DNA from: Chrysomallon squamiferum
Lineage: Eukaryota; Mollusca; Gastropoda; Neomphalida; Peltospiridae
Length of the DNA: 42,500 nt
Direction: 5' to 3'
NCBI GenBank assembly: GCA_012295275.1
Contig: CM022673.1
Location: 29,063,636-29,106,135, forward strand
Below the pieces are notes generated by a model that was not told the DNA's origin, made no database searches, and saw only the letters and a list, made by a program, of their open reading frames with translations. The position numbers were made by a program, and so were the translations under genes. Shown here piece by piece: positions 1 through 13,529 of this stretch (the first letter of the stretch is position 1; each line of letters begins with the position of its first letter).

Positions 1-34
1 TAAGGTTAAACTGTTTTAACTTTTTTTTTTTCAG

Positions 35-745
35 TGGTCGAAGAAGGGTCAGTGGTTGGGAAAACAATAGATGATAGCGATGGAAGTAAGTTTTGTGTGA
101 TATCCACATAATTTATCCTGTTTACTTAACAATAATAGTTTATTGTATATGCTGAATATTATCGTTAAAATAGTTATTTCATAGTAGTTTTTTTTTTTTT
201 TTTAAATTAATTCTTCTATACAGTCTCATAATTATTATTATTATTTTTTTTATACTGTAATTGTATGCATGGAACATGAAAACGTATAGAGAAATAATGA
301 AAGATTGATGATAGAGGAAAGAAAGAAGAAAGAATGAAAGATTGATGATAGAGGAAAGAAAGAAGAAAGAATGAATAATTGATGATAGAGGAAAGAAAGA
401 AGAAAGAATGAAAGATCGATGGTAAAGGAAAGAAAGAATGATAAACTGAAAATTTGAGAAAGGAGGAAGGGAGAGGAAGACAGAAGAAATAACAGGAATG
501 TAGAGAGACAGAGAAAGAAAGAAAGAAAGCAAGAAAGAAAGAAAGAAAAAGAAAGAAATATCAACTGCAATATCAAGAAGTGCGAGAAATATTAAACATT
601 CTTGATTTAAAATAACATTATTTCTTTTCACAAATTTAAATCGTTTCTTTCTTTCATTTCAGATGCAGCAGCCAGATCAACTATTTCTATTTTTGCAGCT
701 ACACTACTTCAAATCCTGGCCACGCTCTTAATTGCTTATAGATAG
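35..745 (+). CDS. 3' end of an unrelated gene; C-terminal hydrophobic anchor (GPI-type or tail anchor)
   Basis: Two coding exons joined in frame. The first, 35-85, lies between a long pyrimidine tract ending in cag and a GTAAGT donor. The second begins at 663 after tttcag and reaches TAG at 743-745. The joined frame reads VEEGSVVGKTIDDSDG, then NAARS, then a hydrophobic stretch TISIFAATLLQILATLLIAY ending in R and stop. Small polar residues (DSDGNAA) followed by about 20 hydrophobic residues at the extreme C terminus is the pattern of a GPI-anchor addition signal, though a C-terminal membrane anchor is equally compatible. The rest of the gene lies left of the window, so the family cannot be named. 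The other two frames of the first exon contain stops, which supports this reading. It shows no similarity to the Cys-rich family downstream. Confidence 0.55.
299..560. repeat. purine-rich minisatellite in the intron of the anchor gene
   Basis: About three to four copies of a unit of roughly 37 bases, gaaagattgatgatagagg followed by aaagaaagaagaaagaat, are followed by degenerate GAAA/GAAAG repeats. The top strand is almost pure purine. Long antisense frames rich in Ser, Phe and Leu over this stretch are translation of the repeat. Confidence 0.8.
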
Positions 746-2519
746 ACCCAGTGCTTTTTTAGTTCCTACATTTTTTGCAATTGAAGTTTTTTTCTTTTTT
801 TTTTTTTTTTTTTTTTTTTTCTTTCTGGAAATTCTGTTTGTACATGTGATTTCAGTAATTTTATATTATTCATCGTGTTGTAATATTTCTTTAAAAATGT
901 ACAGCATTTTATAATCTAGTCACTCTCTCTCTCTCTTTCTCAGCATAATAGCCTTCTTGAGATTATAGATTAGAGCATTTGATATTCTATTTTTTATCAT
1001 TATTTTTTAATATTATTATTATCAAGGCAGCCAGATCGATCTGCCTTTATTTCACAGCTTTGTAAAAACCTATTGCTGTGTTAATCTAAGAACAATAATG
1101 ATATTGTGTCTCTATTGCATATCCTTATTCTGAGAGAAAAAATATATATTACGTTACATTTTCCCTAGGTATATTCTGAGAAAAAAAATAATATCACGTT
1201 ACGTTAACCCACTACGTGTTTTCTGAGAACGACAATGTTATCACTTCATGTTTTCTCTTAGTATAGTTTACAGATAACAACGTCATGCCATGATTTTGTT
1301 CCGTAGACGTATTCTAAAAAGTATTACGATATCACATCAAGTTTTTCTTAGAAAAGCTTTATCCTGAGAAGAATTCCGTAACGATATCCACATATTTAGT
1401 AACATATTTTCCACTGGTTAGGTTACGATTCAGTGAAGAAATTCTACTATTAATGATATTATTATAAGCATGTAAATATATTTCGCATTTCAACAAATTA
1501 TGAATGTTGATACCAAATGCTTGCGCTTATTACGTCATCTTTGTCAAGTTATCCTAAGTGCGATGTTCTGAAACTAGCGATCGCACAATGCGTCATATTG
1601 TATTTCCTTTTTTCAACATACCACATGTGGAAAAACAGGATAATAATCATAATACAAGAATGGTATATATTAAACATGTTATAATTATGTTCCCAAAGAA
1701 AAAAATTCTAAAATGGATAACGATAATAATACACGAACTCATGATATCTTCTCATTTTCTACTCGTTATGTTTTCTGGCACTTCTAAGCGAGATGGTGAC
1801 AACACAAATGAGTCACGTTGTATCTGGCTTCTCAACACGTTTTCTTCAAAGGGAACATCCGATATTTTGTATGCATTTTTATATTCCTCCATTCACCTCT
1901 GACTGTGAACTCTTGAATGGACAAGAAGGGATTTACATTTTATTTAAATATTTAAAATACTGCTGTCTTCCATTTAATTATATTTTTGTCTGACCACAAA
2001 AGTGTTTTTGTGTAGTTTTAGGAATTGTTCAACCAGTAATTATTAGAATTTTTAATCTTAGTAAACAGTATTAAATGTTAACTGTCTACTGTTTTTTTTT
2101 TTTTTTTTTTTTTTTTTGTAGAATATAAAGATAATTATCTTCAGAAATACCAGTTTTTAGCGATCTACTTAGCAAAACACTTTTTTTTTTTTTAATTTGT
2201 AAAACATGTACTGAACCCTTGTAAAGATATTTAAGCTAAACTCTTAAATATGAATTAAAGTATGTAAAAATGGTCCTTTTTCATTTTTTTAATTTGTTTT
2301 AGTGTTTGTAACCATTTAGATATATCATATGTAAAAGTGTTAAAGGTCATAGGATATATATATATATATATATATATATTCTTATTTGTCTTTTGTTTGT
2401 ATAGATTCCATTTGTAGATGCTTGTACTTAGATATTTCTATGCATTACGTGGTTTGTATTATTCATTAAGAAGTTATTCAATACAACTTTATTTATTCAT
2501 TATTCTAACATTATTATTA

Positions 2520-2560
<41 letters not shown>

Positions 2561-3545
2561 TCCGTTTGCGACATGTCTGTTTCTGAAAGGAGCAGGGCTT
2601 TGTGAGTGTCGATTACGCGAACGTCAGGGTTCTTGTTGGAAAAGTATAATGTAAAGTATTTAACTATACCATCCCCTACCTATCCTGTCCCTGCCCGCAT
2701 ATAACGTATTTAACACACATGTACATATGTTCCCAGTTATCGTTTAGAACATTAATGATATTTAAAGTGAGTGCTTCTTTTTAAAAAAAAACAAAACAAA
2801 ACAAAACAAAAATAATTACTGTTATTATTAAATGTAATTTCTATATATGGTGCCTTAGTTACTACTGGAAATGAGTCTTTACAATTTCATATTTAATTTT
2901 ATTTTTCACGTTTGTATTGGGGGTTTTTTTTGTTGTTGTTTTTTTAGTTGTTTTTTTGGTTTAAACATGTTGCTGGTCTCAGTTCTGTGCTAGTGTGTTA
3001 CCAGGGTGAAGCAATTTAACCTTTTTCTGTTGTAAAATTATATCACTTAATTTTGTTTCCATCAAAAGCAATATTTGTATTCAGATGTAGCTTTTTTGTC
3101 ACCTAATAGTTTGCCGTTTTTGGAAAGTGTTTTAGAGAGACAGACTGTATTACAGAAATTTCCTTATTGAAATATTTACCGAAACATCCTACTTATAATA
3201 GAGACATCTACAATAATAATAAAAAAAAGTCGTGACTAATAATTAGCGACCAGAAGTGTGAAGACCGTACTAGAGATTTGTGATAAACAAGTTCAGCGTG
3301 TAAAACCGCAACAGAAAATATTCTTAGTGTAAAATTCAAAGATACATAAAGGAAAAATCTACGATAGTGTAACTTCTTGTTTTCAATGGACTGTAATATT
3401 GAAATTATCTGTCTGCAATGTTTTGCGATATCAAAATTTCCCGTTTGTTGTAACCTGCAAATTACAGTAATTTCCTTCTTTCTGAGATCTACCTGTACGT
3501 ATAATTTATTTATTTAAATAAATAAATAAAAAATAAAATAAAAAA

Positions 3546-3576
<31 letters not shown>

Positions 3577-4472
3577 AAATAAAAAAGCAATATATATTTA
3601 TATATATTTATTTTATTTTATTTTAATTTAATTTTAATTTTTTTTTTTTTTTTTTTTTTTTTTTTGAATTTTCTGTTATAAATGGTAGACGATTTTATTG
3701 AAATTTCCTGACTATAACTCATGAACCTTTTGTCGTCATTTCAAACATCAGAGCAACAGCAAGTTTTGGAAATAATTTTGACAACACATTTTAAATATTA
3801 CAGAACCAGCAGAGACTGGATGAAAACTCGTGTGAAAGACGCCTGTGTATTTCATGTTCTGTGTTCAGTTTGTATACGGATTGCTTAGCTAGGTTTCCAG
3901 AGTACTAACAGCAAGAGAAACTTAACAAGATTTTCGTCAAGACACCATATCCTTCTATGATAATATTTCAATGCAGCTCTGTTTTATTTCCACGTTATAT
4001 TTCAGAGGATTTACATTTTAGTTAAAAAAAAAAAAAAAAAAATTTTTTAAAAAATAAATAAAAAAAGAGTGATATGGAAAGTATATACTTTTTAATGTAA
4101 AAAATAATTTGAGAAAGAGTTAATATTTAAAATTCATTTTTAATTTATTGCCAGAAAATAATGTTATGTTTCTTTTTGTTTGCTAGTATAATTATATGTA
4201 GTTTCGTTTTCATGTTTGCAGTATTCTACTATCAGTTCTCAGATAGCGATTTTTATTAATCATTATTGAACTGTTTCTTTCCATGTTTGTAATCAGAGTT
4301 ACCTGCCTTTTCAGAATTCTCTCTGTTAATTCTTGAGGAGGAAGGTGAAAAAAAAAATGTTTGCTTTAAGTAATTAAATAACTCCGTCTTCCATGTAGGT
4401 GTTTTTGATAATAAAATGTTTGTGTACATGTTACAACTTGTTTTTCATTAAAATAATTTATGTTAGTGTATG

Positions 4473-4622
<150 letters not shown>

Positions 4623-4834
4623 ATAATGACAATATCAGATGAGTGGTACACTAAATACAAATTTCACAATCGGATCGTCACAGTTTTCAGTCAATCCAGC
4701 CAGTTAATAAATAAAATGAAATGTTATATAAAAGGTGTGTGTGTGTGGGTGTGTGCGTGTGAGGAGTGCGCGCTTGTGTGTTTGTGGGCACTGTACATGA
4801 AAAAGAGAGAAAACGACACGAAGAGCAAAGACAG

Positions 4835-4838
<4 letters not shown>

Positions 4839-4893
<55 letters not shown>
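4839..4893. repeat. (AG)n microsatellite
   Basis: A near-perfect AG array, preceded by a GT-rich stretch at 4735-4790. Confidence 0.97.
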
Positions 4894-4903
<10 letters not shown>

Positions 4904-5233
4904 AAGGATAAATTAATTAACCCAAAGGAAAATTGCCTCACTGTGTGTTTCTATCACATGCTGATTCAGACGACAAACACTCACAGCTGGAGAAAGCGAT
5001 TAGAATTTTAAAATGTTCTCCTCACACCGAGTAAATTACGTTAATCTTTGAATCACACCATGACACGAGAGTTAAAACAATCAAACAACAATCAAATCCA
5101 GCGCATTGGGCGTAACATACATCCTACACATTTAGGCGTTAGGAGTCTGTTGTGTGTATTCCACAGAGACAGATTACGTTTTTATCTGATCAAGTGCTGT
5201 GGATTTTGATTTTACTTCCCTGATCATGTTGGA

Positions 5234-5242
5234 TATTTAAAG
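5234..5242 (+). promoter_or_regulatory. TATA-like box of gene A
   Basis: TATTTAAAG lies about 85 bases before the start codon of gene A. The same nonstandard box occurs upstream of gene K. Confidence 0.5.
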
Positions 5243-5319
5243 GCTTCAGTTTGCAGCTTTGTTATCTTTAATCAGTTCTGCTGTTCACTCTTGCAACTGC
5301 TGATTTTAAACAAATCGTC

Positions 5320-5895
5320 ATGAACTTTGGAAAATTACTGTCTGTCGTTGTTTGTGAGTAAAACACTTTTTATACGTCTATTTTTTTAAATTTTATTTTG
5401 TTTATTTATTTCGTGATTTTTTACCCTATTATTACTTCATTTTCTTTTTCTTTACTTTTTTGAAAATATTATACACATTTATTTTGTCGTCTAATTTAAA
5501 TATAAACCAGATTTTAATTATTTTTCTTTTTAAAATGATCCGAATCAAATTGTTAAATATTAGTTCCCTTTAAGAACAACATGACGCATTAATACAATTA
5601 ATTATTTTAATACTCCTGTTACTGCGTAGTAAAAACGGTGTCATCTATATTTTTATTAGTAGTATTATCGTTACTACTACTACTACTACTTCTACTACCA
5701 CTACTACTCTTAATACTACTTTTAAAACTATTATCTTTATTATTATTAATAGTAGTGGCAGTAGTAGTAGTAGTAGTAATGGAAATACTAATAATAAAAA
5801 TATACATGACACAGATTTTATTATGTTTTAATTGTTCATTTTAAAATATATTTTTTTTGTTAGTTTGTGTGTTTCTCATTCTTCTTTTTTTTCTA

Positions 5896-5934
<39 letters not shown>

Positions 5935-6236
5935 CACGTAATGATTCACGTGTTTATAGTATTAGTTTTATTCCCTGATTTCTATCGTGCTTTGTATTAC
6001 TTATATCTAAATATATCTTATTTGTAATGACTGGTGCAGCTATTTCAATATATTTTGTTTTATTTTGTTTTTTTTACACAGATATATATTTGTACAAATA
6101 CAACTGAATATTTGTAATACTAATTTACTTTTACTTTTGCTTTCCAGTTTCTCTTTCTCTGTTTGCTGCAGTGACCGCTCATCACAGTAGTGGTAAATGT
6201 AGTTGTTCCTGTTGTCATGACAAAAAGAAGAAGTAG
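5320..6236 (+). CDS. gene A: secreted Cys/His/Lys micropeptide, 40 aa
   Basis: Exon 1 coding 5320-5353 encodes MNFGKLLSVVV and ends at a GTGAGT donor. Exon 2 starts at 6148 after tttccag; coding runs to TAG at 6234-6236. The joined frame gives signal peptide halves MNFGKLLSVVV and FSLSLFAAVTA (22 residues, likely cleavage after VTA), then the mature peptide HHSSGKCSCSCCHDKKKK. It has only four Cys, in a C-S-C-S-C-C pattern, with a basic tail that keeps the family's D-K-K ending. After the stop, caacag|gtaaga at 6258 is a donor to a 3' UTR exon starting at 6533 or 6544. Family membership rests on the 34-base exon 1, the phase-1 intron and the signal peptide; the function is unknown. Confidence 0.82.
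5894..5933. repeat. (ATT)n microsatellite in gene A intron 1
   Basis: A run of ATT units. A separate mixed tract of TAC and TAG trinucleotides lies at about 5670-5780 in the same intron. Confidence 0.9.
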
Positions 6237-6268
6237 TAGTTAAACCATGATCAACAGGTAAGATCATT

Positions 6269-6272
<4 letters not shown>

Positions 6273-6320
<48 letters not shown>

Positions 6321-6338
6321 TGTGAGTGTGTGTGTGTT
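6273..6338. repeat. (GT)n microsatellite in gene A intron 2
   Basis: A GT array just downstream of the exon 2 donor at 6258, with a few GA interruptions. Confidence 0.95.
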
Positions 6339-6631
6339 TAAATGTATATAAAAATCGCAAAGAGCCAAGAACCAAATTTTATGACTGACAACACTTGATA
6401 ATGTCCACAGTTAAAAAACTCGTTAATATTTGTTAATATTTTGTTAAATGATGTTAATGTATTGTTTTAATTTTCACGTACGTTGTTTCCTAGTAATAAA
6501 TACATTTACTTTTCTATTTTGTTTTATTTCAGATAAATTTCAGGGTTTCCACATAAATGTGCCAAAACTGTTTAACGAAACAATGGGCTGCTGAGCAGTT
6601 CTTTGTGTTTTAGTCTTCGAAAATGTAAGAA

Positions 6632-6637
6632 AATAAA
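6632..6637 (+). terminator. poly(A) signal of gene A
   Basis: AATAAA in the proposed third exon, about 90-100 bases after its acceptor. Confidence 0.6.
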
Positions 6638-6639
6638 TA

Positions 6640-7087
6640 TTATCTTTAATATTGAACTGTGTCTTATTTTTAATTGTGTTTTGTCTTTAATATTGTATGG
6701 CTTGTGAAATAGATGAAGATGATATCAGTTTTTTCTGATTCTTTCTTTCTTTATTTTTATTTTTATTTTTTTTTATAAATGACTAAAAACAGAAAGTATT
6801 ACTTAAAAGCATTTATTTTTATCTTCAGTCGTATTTAAAAACATTTTTAAAACATTATAAAATATTTCACACTGTTTTATCTTCTTCAGTTATAAAATAA
6901 ATCTGAAACCTGAAATTGACAGAAGATATTTTAGTTTTTAACTGACTTATTATTTAATATAGCTTTTATAACAGATATAATACAGTATCTTTACTTTCCA
7001 TACTTATAAACAGCAACACATATAAATACAAAGTGTAATATATTTATGTGTCAAAAATATTTTAAAATAAATCAATTTTTTCTATAG

Positions 7088-7177
<90 letters not shown>

Positions 7178-7310
7178 ATTACAAAAACGTTTTATAAACA
7201 TTTGCCTGAATTCGTGTTTATTTACAAAAACGTTATTAATAATAATAAAAAAGAAAGAATGAAAGAATAGAAAAAATATAATTAATTTATAAATATTACT
7301 AAAATGGCTC
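6640..7310. other. spacer between convergent genes A and B, with (CT)n-(GT)n array
   Basis: AT-rich sequence with a compound (CT)n then (GT)n microsatellite at about 7091-7173. It may contain the unassigned 3' exon of gene B, whose AATAAA would read as TTTATT near 7218 on the top strand. No coding exon seen. Confidence 0.5.
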
Positions 7311-7362
7311 AGTGTCTTACCCTTGTTAAAAACTCGAGGTAAGAGTTTGTTTTACAGTGTGT

Positions 7363-7803
7363 CTATTTCCTCTTGTCATGGTGACAACAGTGACAGCAGT
7401 GAGCCTTCACTCCCGCAAACAAAGACACCGAAACTGACCACGAAAACACAACAGTTCATAACTAATTATTGTTTACAAATGAAACAATCAAAGTATGCTG
7501 AACACATTTTATTAGTAATGGTTATCTAAAGTGTTTTTATTTTGTATTTTTATTTTTGTTTATTTGTCTGTCATAATGTTAACAAAAAACGAACTCGCTA
7601 CCTAGACTGAACTATCTCGTTTATTCGATTAGCAGCAAAAGATCAATTATAACAACCCTCCCAGTGGCAGGGAAAACACATACCATGGTCTTTGATAAAT
7701 AACTGAATCGGTTATAAGGAGAAATAAACAAAAGGTGGAAACTAATCCTAAGACTTATCATATTTATACTGTTGCATTTTTATTTTTTTTATTTTTTATT
7801 TTG

Positions 7804-7876
<73 letters not shown>

Positions 7877-8230
7877 GAACATTTTATATAAAGAATCATT
7901 ATTATTTGTTACTAAAATAATGGGTTAAAAAGCTTCTGTAATGTTACATTTTTTTTTTAAATAATGAAGACAACATGAAACCATTTATAATAAATGTTCT
8001 AGGATAATTTCTGTTTAAGCAGGTTATTTAAAAAAGGAAGTAAAGGGAAAATAAATTTTAAACAAATAAAAACTCTATCTTTCTTTTATAATGTCAATTA
8101 AAAATAACTGGAACTAAACTGACGTAAAACAGATTTAAGATTAAAAATTAAAGTGCTCTATATTGTATCAGTTAATAAGAAATAACTAATACTTACGAAC
8201 AGCAACAGCCAGCATTTTTGCAAAGTTCAT
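7363..8230 (-). CDS. gene B: secreted His/Cys micropeptide, 34 aa
   Basis: Bottom strand. Exon 1 coding 8230-8197 encodes MNFAKMLAVAV and ends at a GTAAGT donor. Exon 2 starts at 7433 after a cag acceptor and stops with TAG at 7365-7363. The protein is the signal peptide MNFAKMLAVAV plus LSVSLFAGVKA, then the mature peptide HCCHCCHHDKRK. The H-C-C-H-C-C-H-H arrangement, four Cys and four His in eight residues, is the clearest case in the cluster of His replacing Lys as the spacer, and would suit metal binding (inference). After the stop, acaagg|gtaaga gives a donor with exon end at 7321; the third exon was not found. Gene B is convergent with gene A, with a similarly short mature peptide. Confidence 0.85.
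7803..7876. repeat. (ATT)n microsatellite in gene B intron 1
   Basis: More than 20 uninterrupted ATT units. The poly-Ile frame through it is an artefact. Confidence 0.97.
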
Positions 8231-8309
8231 TATTGCTACTTTAAAACGTTAAGTCCGTTCACAGTAAAACAGTGGTGACTTCTGATAAATCAAACAGTTA
8301 GATCTTCAT

Positions 8310-8317
8310 CTTATATA
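8310..8317 (-). promoter_or_regulatory. TATA box of gene B
   Basis: TATATAAG on the bottom strand, about 80 bases before the start codon. Confidence 0.6.
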
Positions 8318-8319
8318 CA

Positions 8320-10100
<1,781 letters not shown>

Positions 10101-10112
10101 TATTATATTTCC

Positions 10113-10118
10113 TTTATT
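10113..10118 (-). terminator. poly(A) signal of gene C
   Basis: AATAAA on the bottom strand, in the exon that begins at 10199 after ttttcatcacag. Confidence 0.6.
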
Positions 10119-10703
10119 TTTTTTTTAAATATTACAAAATTAAATATTAAACATTATTTTTCTAGTAATAGTAGATGTTCGTTTCATTCTCCCTGATACC
10201 TGTGATGAAAAAGAAAGGAAACACGTAAATAAAATTGTTACGTCAAATACGAGGTATGCATGTTAAAGTTTTATTATCAAACATCGCCTTTAAATTTCGA
10301 CAAGAAATAGAAACAAATAGAACAAAAGTTAATTATACTCATACAGCTGTCGATTCACATTTAACCTCTCTATAACTGTTAAAACTTTTAAAAGATAAAG
10401 TTTATACTATTATTATTTTAATTCATTCGAGGAACCATTTATTTGCTTACTTCATTACTTTTTTACTTACTTACTTGCTTGCTTACTTACATACTAACTT
10501 ACATATTTTATTGATTGATTGATTGATTTATTTATTTATAGTGCAGTTTTTTGTTGTTGTTTACTTTGTTTTTTTGTTTGTTTGTGATTTTATTTATTTA
10601 TTTGTTTGTTTTCGTAATTAAACGAGGTGAAAATTATTACTTTAATTACGTATATACCTGTTTGTGAAACTCGTTGTTTTCGTTTCCATTTTGACAGATT
10701 TTT

Positions 10704-11256
10704 TTACTTTTTGTCACAGCAGCACTTACAACACTTGCAGCAGCATTTACAACAACATTTACAACATTTACAACAGCACGCATCAGCTGCAGCCATCAGA
10801 GAAACTGAAACTACAAAACAAAGAAACATTCCACTACACACAAAATCATGTTTTTTGATTATATACGTTATTATTATTTTTTTAAATTCTAAATCAATAA
10901 TTTTTTAAAAAATTTAAATATATTCAAATTTTAATTTAAATATATCAAAAATTTTTTTTTTTTTTTATCAAAAGTTGGTCTCGAAAGAAGGTAAAAAAAT
11001 TCAAAAAAAAAAAAAGCAATGAATTTTTAATTTTAATAAATAAAGCAATGAATTTTTATTTTATTAATAAATTAATTTAATTAATTTATAAGGTAAAATT
11101 AAATATCAGGCATTTTAAGAAGGAAAATTAAAGCATTAATAAGTGTGAAATTCTTACAGTAACTGTATTATCTAATAAAAAAGTGTTAGCTTAAAAGTAT
11201 TTCACTTCTAGTTGGTACTTACGACAGACAACGGTGAGGATTTTGACAAAATTCAT
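10704..11256 (-). CDS. gene C: secreted poly-Cys/Lys peptide, 46 aa
   Basis: Bottom strand. Exon 1 coding 11256-11223 encodes MNFVKILTVVC and ends at GTAAGT. Exon 2 starts at 10810 after ttgttttgtag and stops with TAA at 10706-10704. The signal peptide is MNFVKILTVVC plus LSVSLMAAADA; the mature peptide has Cys blocks of 3, 2, 3, 3, 2 and 3 separated by single Lys, then DKK. That is 16 Cys in 24 residues, with a block order that reads the same in both directions. Exon 2 ends at 10658 (aaacag|gtatat) and exon 3, a 3' UTR exon, begins at 10199 (GTATCAGGG). The mature peptide is identical to that of E. C and D are divergent. The peptide is too regular for typical disulfide knottin families; metal-thiolate binding is a guess. 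Confidence 0.9.
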
Positions 11257-11344
11257 GATTTTCTTTCAAATCTGGTAAATCTACACCTTGTAGTGTTTAC
11301 TGTTATCTTGTGAGTGAAAGTGTCGATATAGCCCACTGTCAGTG

Positions 11345-11368
11345 TTTATATACAAAACACCAGGAAAC
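11345..11368 (-). promoter_or_regulatory. core promoter of gene C (conserved element plus TATA)
   Basis: Read on the bottom strand: GTTTCCTGGTGTTTT, then G, then TATATAAA. The same arrangement precedes L base for base and, with small changes, D, E, G, J and M. It lies about 90 bases before the start codon. Confidence 0.75.
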
Positions 11369-11369
11369 A

Positions 11370-11620
11370 TGAACGAGAACAAACTGGTGGGAGATTATTT
11401 CATTTGTCTTATTTTCATAATTAAAAAGTTTTCTTTTTACATGAGAGAGATAATGTGTTGTGATGTGTTAGTCTGATTGTGTGTGTGTGCCTGTGTTGTG
11501 TGTTGTATGTGTGTGCCTGTGTTTGTGTGTTGTGTGTGTGTGTGAAAGTTATCTTTTGCATGGTGTGTTTGCGAGAGATAATGTACAGTGTTTTTGGATG
11601 TGCTTTTAGTACCTATGTAT

Positions 11621-11652
<32 letters not shown>

Positions 11653-12390
11653 ATCCATTTTGTTAAAGTTATTCTTAATTTCTGATACAACCATTCAAAT
11701 TGTTTTTAATGAAAGGATAAACGGAATTGAAAGAAAATTCTGCAAAATTTCTTATTCATTTTGTAAAGGATAAACGGCAATGAAAATAAAAAATCGAACA
11801 AAATCTCTTATTTTATTTTAATATGCCAGGAATAAAATGAATCAACAAAACAACAACAATAATAATAATAATAAATTCAATGTAATATATTTTTTAATTC
11901 AGTGTATATATATATTTAAATTCAATGTAATATATATATATATATTTAAATTCGGATGGACAGATATATTGAGAATATTTTTTTATTATTATTCGCGTGG
12001 AGAAGACATCTGTAAACATTATTTGAATAAACAAATCCTATTTGTACAATACTGACTTTTTAACCATGTGGGTGGGGGGTGACCGCCCCTTTCCCCTCCT
12101 CTAAACACGCTTAGTGTCGATCTCAAATACAATCAACATAATAACGAACTTGTTGAGTTTAGTTCACACAGTAGGAACCAGCAGGACGTGACTTTGTGGT
12201 GTAAACTAAAAGAAACATGACCACGATTTTCCGTTTTTTCATGAGATTTTTTTCTTTCTTTCTTTCAAACCTTCAAAGAACATAACCAAAGCATTATAAT
12301 CAAAAGCCACTTAAATCATTAAGATTATTAATTATATTAATAAGCAGGAGATAATCACGATACCTCCCATAGGCTGTTTATCTTTCATGT
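11370..12390. other. intergenic region between divergent genes C and D
   Basis: AT-rich, with GT-rich and (TAA)n stretches (about 11624-11654). A short GC-rich patch at about 12064-12105 stands out. From about 12290 the sequence is shared with the 5' flank of gene E. Confidence 0.5.
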
Positions 12391-12412
12391 CACGTGGTGT
12401 TTTGTATATAAA
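12391..12412 (+). promoter_or_regulatory. core promoter of gene D
   Basis: CACGTGGTGTTTTG followed by TATATAAA (12405-12412). The sequence upstream (GCATTATAATCAAAAG, AATAAGCAGGAGATA) is shared with gene E, so the promoter was duplicated along with the gene. Confidence 0.75.
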
Positions 12413-12513
12413 CCGTTACTGTTCTATGTAACGGTACAAACCGAAGTGAAAAAGAACAGTAAAATATTTATATTATTAAGGGATAAAATTTTATTAGCGT
12501 TGACAGAAAAACC

Positions 12514-13238
12514 ATGAATTTTGTTAAAATCATCACTGTTGTCTGCCGTAAGTACAAAACAAGTAGAGTTTTTTAAAACTAATATTAGAAATAATTGTAC
12601 AAAGTTAATAACTGTAACCTATTTATTTTATTTTATTTGTTCTTTCAATATCCCTGATGATTATAGATGATTTTGTTAATGTAAGCGTTGTCGTTGAAAA
12701 ATGGGGTTTTGTCATTTGTGAAATGTTTCTTTGTTTTGTAGTTTCAGTTTCTCTGATGGCTGCAGCTGATGCGTGCTGTTGTAAATGTTGTAAATGTTGT
12801 TGTAAATGCTGCTGCAAGTGTTGTAAGTGCTGCTGTGACAAAAAAAAATATCTGTCAAGAAATGAAAACAACGAGTTTCTCAAACAGGTATAAAACCATT
12901 AAAACCATTTATTTATTACAAACTAATAAACACACACACACACACACTCACACGCACAGACAATCATACACATAAATATATAATAATAAAAATTTGAATC
13001 TATTAAATTGCCACTTTATTAATATAAAGTTGGTTATAGGCATCTCAAAAAATTATCTTTATAAAGACCTAGTTTACAAAACTAGTCGAAGTTGGTTATG
13101 TACCTTTTGTTGGTTATGTTAGTTATGTTCTGTTGGTTATGTTTCTTTCCATTCTTACTGTTTTAAAAGTTGTTTATTTTACCTGTATAATGTGTGCATT
13201 TTTTTTTTTTTTTATTACAGGTATCAGGGAACCAGTGA
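12514..13238 (+). CDS. gene D: poly-Cys/Lys peptide with read-through C-terminal extension, 65 aa
   Basis: Exon 1 coding 12514-12547 encodes MNFVKIITVVC. Exon 2 starts at 12742 after ttgttttgtag. Signal peptide half LSVSLMAAADA and the Cys blocks 3-2-3-3-2-3 match C and E. In C and E the frame then reads DKK-stop; here the AAG-TAA is replaced by a run of A followed by TAT, so the frame stays open: DKKKYLSRNENNEFLKQ to the end of exon 2 at 12887 (caaacag|gtataa). Exon 3 begins at 13221 after ttattacag and adds VSGNQ before TGA at 13236-13238. If intron 2 is retained, the frame would instead end at TAA 12891-12893 after one more Val. The extension is acidic/polar and has no Cys, so D is either a diversified or a decaying copy. 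Confidence 0.82.
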
Positions 13239-13292
13239 CTGAAAACTGTTATTACTGGCATTATATCTATTATTTCTATTTTCTTTTTAAAA

Positions 13293-13298
13293 AATAAA
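13293..13298 (+). terminator. poly(A) signal of gene D
   Basis: AATAAA, about 70 bases after the exon 3 acceptor. Confidence 0.7.
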
Positions 13299-13529
13299 GT
13301 AATTATTTAACAACATATTGTTTTCTTCTCTTTGTTAATGTTTCATTTGGACTTTTAAATGTATATATTTATATTAATTAGACTAGAAAGTATAAAACAA
13401 AAAGCTGACACGCATGATATTTAAGCTGAATAGGTCGCCGCTGGTAAACTGTTGGCTTCATGCTTTTGTAAAATGATATTCGGATCCTGTAGGGAAATTT
13501 GGGAAATTTAAAAAAAAAAAAAAGTGTTC

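Noticed and set aside
1558-1902. 114-residue open frame
   Set aside because: No domain, no splice signals, and located in probable 3' UTR or intergenic DNA; length is not surprising here.
12657-12893. Single-exon reading of gene D starting at 12657
   Set aside because: The frame begins in intron 1; the paralogues show that translation starts in exon 1 and enters at 12742.
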